Assembly (NCBI GenBank): GCA_021399435.1 | Contig: JAJTUP010000021.1 | Location: 496,001 to 560,000 of the forward strand | DNA: 64,000 nucleotides | Reading direction: 5' to 3' | DNA from: Diaporthe sp. PMI_573 | Lineage: Eukaryota; Ascomycota; Sordariomycetes; Diaporthales; Diaporthaceae | Part shown: piece by piece, positions 56,822 to 64,000 of the stretch | Position numbering within the stretch: the stretch's first letter is position 1 | Layout: the number at the start of each line of letters is the position of its first letter | Made by a program: the position numbers and the translations under genes | Notes under the pieces: generated by a model | The model's database searches: none | The model's input: the letters and a program-made list of their open reading frames with translations, nothing else | Told to the model about the DNA's origin: nothing

Positions 56822-59800
56822 TCACAGGTCTTGGTGCTCTGGATCACCCGCCTCTGGCATGTTGCTATCCCCGTCTGGCTTGATGCCAAAAAGTCGCAGC
56901 CTGTAGAAACAGGTGTGATCGCTTGCTCCGTAGTTGCTCTTCGCGCGCACCAGCACCTGCTCAGTCCGTACTCTAAAGTCCGCCAGCTCATTGGGCAGTT
57001 TGAAGACCTGGCTGTCGCCCTTTCCTGCCCCAGAGTCGAATTCGAATTCTCCGACCTTGACGAACCCCTTTTCTTGGAGCCCCATTCCTGGAACCGTAGG
57101 GGCTTCAGTCCACTTCTTCCTGCTCCATTCGTCCAAAGGGCGCTGACTGCTGTCGCCCGGGGCCTTGATCCAGAACTCGATGTCTTTGGGCGTGGACCCC
57201 GGGTCGAAGGTAGAATCGCGGTTGATATGTTCGACAACCAGGTATTGCGGAATGACAGCCTCGGCAGTGTAGATGGACAGATCCGCGGTGCGAGTGTCGT
57301 TCTTATGCCCCGCACACCAGCACTCCCCGTCCTCATCCCATTTTTCCAGCGCAATGGACGGAGGAAAGACAATGCCCGTGTACCTCCCTCCACGGCGGAG
57401 AATCGGGTGCTCCTTTTCAATTATCGAGGAACTCAGGCTGAAGAAACTGGTCTTTGACTCGCCTCGCTTCTTCGCATCCTTCTCAATTCTCCAGTCGTAC
57501 GAAGCCGAAGTCAGGTGCGGATCGATGAGAGCTCCTCTAATAATGCTGAAGTAGTTCTTCTGCGTGAGAAGCTCGGTACTGAGGTGGGACTTGATAGAGC
57601 CCCTGGCCAAAGCCTCCAGCTGGGCTTCTCCAACGGCTCGGCGGACCATCTCGGCCACGAGGCTCTCGACTTCGGTGCGGCTCAGCCCCGGCGGAAGGTT
57701 GGCAGAGTTCTTGGCCTCATGGGCGATGCCCAACGCCTGTCCAATCTTGTTATTCATAGCCTTCAGCTCGCCTTCGGTGGTGGCACTATGGTTGCGGAAA
57801 TAGTCCTCGACTTTGGATATGAACTCCTCTCTGGTGACGACCCGGGCCTCCAGATTGAGATGTTGAAGTCGTTCAGCGACTGCCTTGTCAACCTGACCAT
57901 AGAGCTCTGAGTAAGAGGCACTTGGCTCACCCTTTTCAGTTCCCTGTGCCTTCCGCACCTCATCTGCGTTCTTGACGAGCCAATCCTGGAACGATTTGGA
58001 CACGGACCCGTCCACGTAGCTCATAACCTTGTTGCTCAGCGCCAGTGGGTCATCCCCAGAGGGTTGAGAAGTCAGAAGGTCTTCGTCGTGTAATCGCCGC
58101 TTGATGGCATCCCAGTGCGTGTCTGAGATGGTATAAGAACCGTCCTCCTTTTTGTGTATGCTCAGCAGATACCATATCAAGCCCCCTTTCTTCATTTCAT
58201 CGCGTAAGGCGTGCCAGAAATCGTCCTCAACTTTCCACTCAGACGTGGTGATGCCTGCGTCCACTTTGATGAGCTCTGGAAGAATCCTGCGCAGCTGTCC
58301 AACGGCTTCTTTGAGCGTGTCCAATTGGTCCTCAGTGCGAGCTTGGTTCAAGCTCAGCCAGTGTAGGGTATTGCGATAGTCTGCGTAGTCAAGATTGCCG
58401 GTCATGACAGCGAAAGGACTCAATATGATCCATGGTACGAACTGCATGATGTTTTGCCTCCAGCCCATGAGAGAATTGCCATAGAAATGGTAGTTTTTGC
58501 TGACCGCGAAGCCGTCCCATCCAACTGCAGGAACGTAAAGCTCGACAAGGATCAAGAGGAGCCAGCCGATGAAGGCAAGCAGGCCGAATAGTTGTAGTGG
58601 TACGCGAAGCCAAGGTGGCAACCGACCAATGTTAAGAAGCCTATACAGCCAATTCAGGCTTCGAGTGATGACATTGTTGGCTTCAAACAAGACGTCTGGT
58701 GGAAGATCGGCGCCTTTGCCGGCTGGTCCTGGTGGTCCGCGCTGTCCAGGCTCTCCCTGCACTCCTTGCGGTCCCCGAGCCCCCTCAGGCCCTCGTGGTC
58801 CTGGTATTCCTTGCTGTCCGGGCACCCCTTGCTGTCCTTGCTGTCCTTGTAGTCCGGGTAGCCCGGGCTGACCTGGCTGACCTTGTGGTCCGGGCTGTCC
58901 CACCGTCCCCGACGGTCCCTGAGGTCCTTGAGGCCCCTGGGGTCCTTGTGACCCTCGGCTGCCCCATTGCTGAATTACTCCGTGAGAGTCTTGCGGCCTA
59001 TTATTAACAGGAAGGCCGGGCACTGTACCTTGTCCTCCAGGACTGGACACGGCAGTGCCGGACACGGTAGTGCCGGATCCGGCAGTGCCTTGGCCCTCAG
59101 TACCCGCCCAAGTTAAAGCAACAGGTTGTACGGGCTGATGCTCTCCGCCCTGTGTTCCTCCAGTTGAAGAGAGCCCAGTCGAGTAGCCTCCAGTAGATGG
59201 CCCTTCACTACCGGTCGCTGCATTCGAAGACTTTCCCGTGCCTGGCCCTCCGGTCGATGACGCCCCCGTATCGCGCCCGGGGGTAATGGGCCATTCGGTG
59301 CCCAGGACTCCTGGAGTTCCAGTGTTATCCCGTCCAGGAGTGCCGGTATTGTCCGGAGGCCGGCTAGCCGCATTTCCTTCAAATCCTCCATTTTGTGTGA
59401 AGCGATCCGCCCAGCTGATAGGCCGGTAGCTCGGTGGAGGCCGTGGGGTCACCGCTGGCTCTCTGCCGGCCCTTGAGCCGCTGGGCGTATCGTATTGTAG
59501 TGGATCCTCCTCATCATTGTCATCGATGGAATCCGATCCAGCATGCGACCCCGCAGTTGCTGGTCGGTCTGCGGTGGTTCGGGCCGGTCTGGGTGTCCCG
59601 ACGTTCGCACCTTGGTAGATTTCGCTCTCCTCGATAAAGCTTCTATGAGACGGGGTATCAGAGTAAAGCGGTGCCGACATGAATCGATATGACCTCGATA
59701 TGTTACCATCAGGTTGGACGGTCTTAGCCCGTACACCAGATGGCGCTATTTGCAACGGGGTCAGATACAATTACGCAGCTTGTAGGAGAAGTGAAAACTG

Positions 59801-60183
59801 CGAATGGCAGTTATGAGGGGGAAGGTCAGAAACCTACGCTGGTTGTTGTTCGCCGGCGCCAGAGGTTGAGGAGGCAACGCAGGAGGAGCCGCAGGGGGTG
59901 CAGCAGGAGGAGCCGCTGGAGGAGCTGCAGAGCCTCTGTATTGTTGGTTTGCTCTGCCCCTCTGCACGCCTGGGTTGTGTTCTTGCACGGATCTGATCGC
60001 AGTCCCGATGCCGTCGTGCGAGGATACCACAGACGCGTGGCCCGGGGCGAACTGCGCGGGCGATCCATAAGCGGTGCTAAACCTGGACCCTCCTGGAGTC
60101 CTCTGGGCTCTCGGTGATGGGTCGGGCGCTGCGGGGGCTGGAGTGCCTCCTGCGCGGCCGCCACGACCTCGCCTGGGCGGCAT
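56822..60183 (-). CDS. SUN-domain (Sad1/UNC-84-like) nuclear envelope protein with a collagen-like segment
   Basis: Exon 1 (60183-59838) and exon 2 (59745-56822), joined over a 92-nt intron, give 1089 residues. I start at the first ATG ([13 protein letters not shown]); frame further upstream uses no ATG. The N-terminal ~375 residues are low-complexity, with Thr-Gly-Thr-Pro-Gly repeats. Residues ~377-459 are continuous Gly-X-Y triplets. A transmembrane helix ([17 protein letters not shown]) lies at about 502-518, followed by a helical region (600-800) and a C-terminal SUN domain (about 810-1070): [19 protein letters not shown], then FWIKAP and [14 protein letters not shown]. By known SUN topology, the N-terminus faces the nucleoplasm and the SUN domain lies in the perinuclear space, where it trimerises and binds KASH proteins to link cytoskeleton and nucleus. 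The SUN assignment is by motif pattern. Confidence 0.87.
58721..58963 (-). repeat. Collagen-like Gly-X-Y coding repeat inside the SUN gene
   Basis: Twenty-seven perfect Gly-X-Y triplets plus a Gly-Lys-Gly end, with Pro, Gln and a few Leu, Val, Arg and Glu in X/Y. Codons vary, so this is not a recent DNA-level expansion throughout, though the GPQ run at the start is nearly identical. Confidence 0.95.
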
Positions 60184-61579
60184 GATGGCGGTTGAGGGAA
60201 TCGAGGCCCCCGAGGCGTTTGTTGCCAAGCGAAAATGAGGCTTTCCTGTAGCTGGTCAGATGTTTGTTTTGTTTGCGGCAGTGAGATGAAATGAAAATTG
60301 GTGGCAGTAGCGATGAGAAATTGAGTACAACCCTGGGTGTTGCCCCAGGGCAATGATGGCTCGAGGCTGCTTGCTAAATGAGACCTCAGGCTGGATCTCA
60401 AAAGGTTGCTTACCTCTAAAGTTTGAGACCAAACGACGGCGAGAAAGGTCGCTGTCGAGGCGAATCGGCAGCCACAGTCGAAGGAGTAGGTCACCAATGG
60501 GAGGAATTAGATGCGGCGGAGGCTGGATCTGCACCAGAAAGATGCAGGAGTGATGAGATCAGGTTCGGTCAGACACAGCGAAGAGGTTTGAGTGCGAAGA
60601 CATCGAGCAGCAGAGCGGTTGTTGTTGTTGCGATGTCGAGGCTGTGGGCGGTGGCAAGTCGAATCTGAAATCCAGAACGAGGTCAGGGGTCGGGGGCATG
60701 AGCGGTGATGATGACCTCGAGAGAAGCGGGCGACTTGGACGAGAAAAGCAGCTGTCGCGCGCGGTCGGAATGTAGCATGGCGCAAAGGGGCCTTTGTTGC
60801 GGGACTGAAAACGGGAGGTAAAATGCGGGCTTGCGTCTGGCCGAGAGGGCTTTGTGTTGAAGAATCTGGCTGTCCCTTTCTCTTGAAATCCTGTACGAAA
60901 CCGGCGATGTGAATGCACATGAGTAAAAGTACGTACGCAGTCAGCCTTTCACTCTATGGCGCCTCCGGCGACGCGTCTGGCCTAGGACGTGTCATCGCCC
61001 AAGTAATCCTGTAATGAGAGCGCGATAAAGGTGGGCTCGTTGGTTAGTCAGCAGCATCGTGGGGTAGCTCGCCTCGCTTGGGAAGCTCAGTTACGGAGTG
61101 CATGAGAGCTTCGTGCCCCATGCCCACCCAAATTATGTCACATCAATTAGTCTAGCAAGCCTCGCAAGCCTGACTTTCCATTAGCCATTGTGCACTGCTT
61201 ATGGCCCACTTCATGTCATTAGCGGTCGCTCTAAATAGGGTAGGCTGCCGGTATGTCTCAATACTGCACGCTGCATCGGAGAGCAGAGACCGTCCGCATT
61301 GTCCGGGATGTGAACGGAGTCTCGCAGCCTCCTTTGACGTTGGGGTCGAGTCTACCAGCATGAGTCGAAAAGTTGCATTATTCGTCTAAGTCGTTGAAGC
61401 AAAGTCTAGGGATGCTCCAGCCTGGATTTGCAGCCTTGTGTCCACGTAACAATGCTGTTCCCACTTCCCGGCAGACATTGACCGCCGTATTCCCAAAACG
61501 GCTCTCATTACTCTTATGCATTTTGCACGTTCTTCCCCGTCGAACGCAAACGGGTTTACTTCCAACGTCTCGGCCGGCT
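60184..61579. other. Intergenic: SUN-gene promoter/leader and GalE 3' region
   Basis: About 1.4 kb. Minus-strand open frames at 60507-60920 are rich in Ser, Arg and Pro, lack a domain and probably reflect leader composition. Nothing else recognised. Confidence 0.45.
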
Positions 61580-62897
<1,318 letters not shown>

Positions 62898-64000
62898 GAT
62901 GAACAGAGGCTTGGTGTGGCGTGGTCTCAACAGTCTTGGTGTGTCGGGACCGGACGAGACGTGATGAGATGGGGACAAGGACGGGCTGTGGTGAGAGGTG
63001 GCGGCGAAGGAAGGTGTAAAGAGCAGGCAGAGAGTGAGAGAGAGAGAGTGAAAATCAACAATTGACGACCGTAGTAGCAGAGTAATAAGGAACGGTGAAG
63101 AGTGCGTTGCGACGTCGAAGCAGCCAGTCAGTCAGTCAGTCAGTCAGTCAGTCAATCAGTCCGATGCAGATGCGCGCGCATGGGTAGGCAAGGCAGGTAC
63201 TGTACTCGAGGGACAGTAGCTTGTCTAGGTGCGGCGGCGAGGGAGGATTTGGCGGGGCTGAAATGATGGCAATCAAAACACCCCTCGCCCCTCACCCGAT
63301 TCATTTGGAGCAGCAGCACAGGAGACGCCGTTGTGTCCCTGCTGCCCTGGTCCTACTACAACCAAGCTGCCCGGCCTGCCTGGGCGACACGCAAAGTTGG
63401 CAGCCAGGGCCAGGATCCCCGAGCACGAAGGCACCGCGGTCGCGCCTTGCCCCTCCACACCCGACCCACCGCCCTCCGTTGGTGCCCCAAGCTTCACAGA
63501 TCTGGGCCCCACTGACGCAAGCACCCAGGGCATGAGGGCGCAGGGGTGGCCGAGCTGCCGAGCAGGCATGCCTGTTTCACTTAGATAGGGCCGTGTCCAC
63601 AACTCCCACGGTCCCAGACCTTCAACGGCGGCGATCAGGCAGTTTCACATGCTTCTGTCAGAAATCTGTCGTGTCCTCTGTCACGCCCGGCCTGCCAGCC
63701 CTGGCACGTCCAACATGTCGATCGCCGCACAAGATTGCACCCTGAAGATCTTCACTTTGTGCCTTTGTGCCGTTGTGCAGCAGAAGCTGATCGCATCTCG
63801 CCATGTGGGACGGGAACAGGCGGATGTGAGACAATGGATGGGTTGATTTGTTGGTCGACCGATTAATTTAGTCCCATGACACAACACAGTCCGACAGATT
63901 ACCGCAACACAGATTTCCAGGGTCGGCAGGCTCAAGCACTTCAGCAAACAGTACGTGCATTCACACTACTTTCACATACGTGATTAGAGTAACACCGCCA
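62898..64000. other. Intergenic: GalE promoter and window edge
   Basis: About 1.1 kb. It holds the GalE leader, with a GAGAGA run near 63032, and a CAGT microsatellite. Open frames near 63220-63600 are GC-rich and motif-free. No gene was supported before the window ends. Confidence 0.45.
63125..63161. repeat. CAGT tetranucleotide microsatellite
   Basis: About nine copies of CAGT with one variant (CAAT), roughly 230 bases upstream of the GalE ATG. Confidence 0.95.

Noticed and set aside
60507..60920. Minus-strand frames of 119-137 codons upstream of the SUN gene
   Set aside because: Ser/Arg/Pro-rich without conservation landmarks; more likely leader or promoter sequence.

Overview
The window looks like nuclear DNA of a filamentous ascomycete (Pezizomycotina, most likely Sordariomycetes). 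Genes carry many short introns (about 50-170 nt, GT..AG, often with CTAAC/CTGAC branch sites). There are HET and NACHT-ankyrin genes, an eqolisin protease, an LtrA-type membrane protein, and a relic with RIP-like mutations. No bacterial operon structure, CRISPR array or convincing tRNA/rRNA was seen. Gene models are hand-made from reading frame, splice signals and recalled family patterns; no alignment was run.

Layout. 1-1375: 3'-truncated Na+/H+ antiporter (minus). 2295-3161: crippled malate-permease-like relic. 3390-5276: Asn-synthetase-domain protein. 6446-7513: four-helix membrane protein. 7840-13140: three minus-strand genes (PHD-finger protein, class III CoA-transferase, secreted glutamic peptidase). 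13.1-24.4 kb: gene-poor except for a nine-exon LtrA-family gene. 24429-27364: survivin/Bir1 homologue (minus). 28.6-32.9 kb: broken NACHT-ankyrin gene. 33462-35783: GC-rich secreted protein of unknown function. 36238-37167: alpha/beta-hydrolase pseudogene killed only by transitions. 37542-39683: HET-domain gene. 41729-48307: M3 oligopeptidase, myosin essential light chain and a CoA-binding-domain protein. 48613-51084: Dbp4 helicase. 52540-56040: tyrosinase and FAD synthetase. 56822-60183: SUN-domain protein. 61580-62897: UDP-glucose 4-epimerase. The rest is intergenic DNA with microsatellites, G/C runs and a dispersed short repeat.

How genes relate. This is a typical eukaryotic mix with no metabolic cluster. 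Housekeeping genes (Bir1, Dbp4, light chain, FAD1, GalE, SUN) are interspersed with fast-evolving ones. Between 28.6 and 39.7 kb the window has a non-self-recognition flavour: a dead NACHT-ankyrin gene, a RIP-like relic and an intact HET gene.

Most striking observations: (1) the SUN protein carries 27-28 uninterrupted Gly-X-Y collagen-like triplets just before its transmembrane helix; (2) a short pseudo-palindromic repeat (core CCCATAGG) recurs in four intergenic spots; (3) the hydrolase relic has seven premature stops, all explicable as Trp/Gln codons hit by C-to-T or G-to-A, while its first third is clean; (4) the M3 peptidase frame runs 93 codons upstream of its first ATG and encodes a membrane-helix-like segment.
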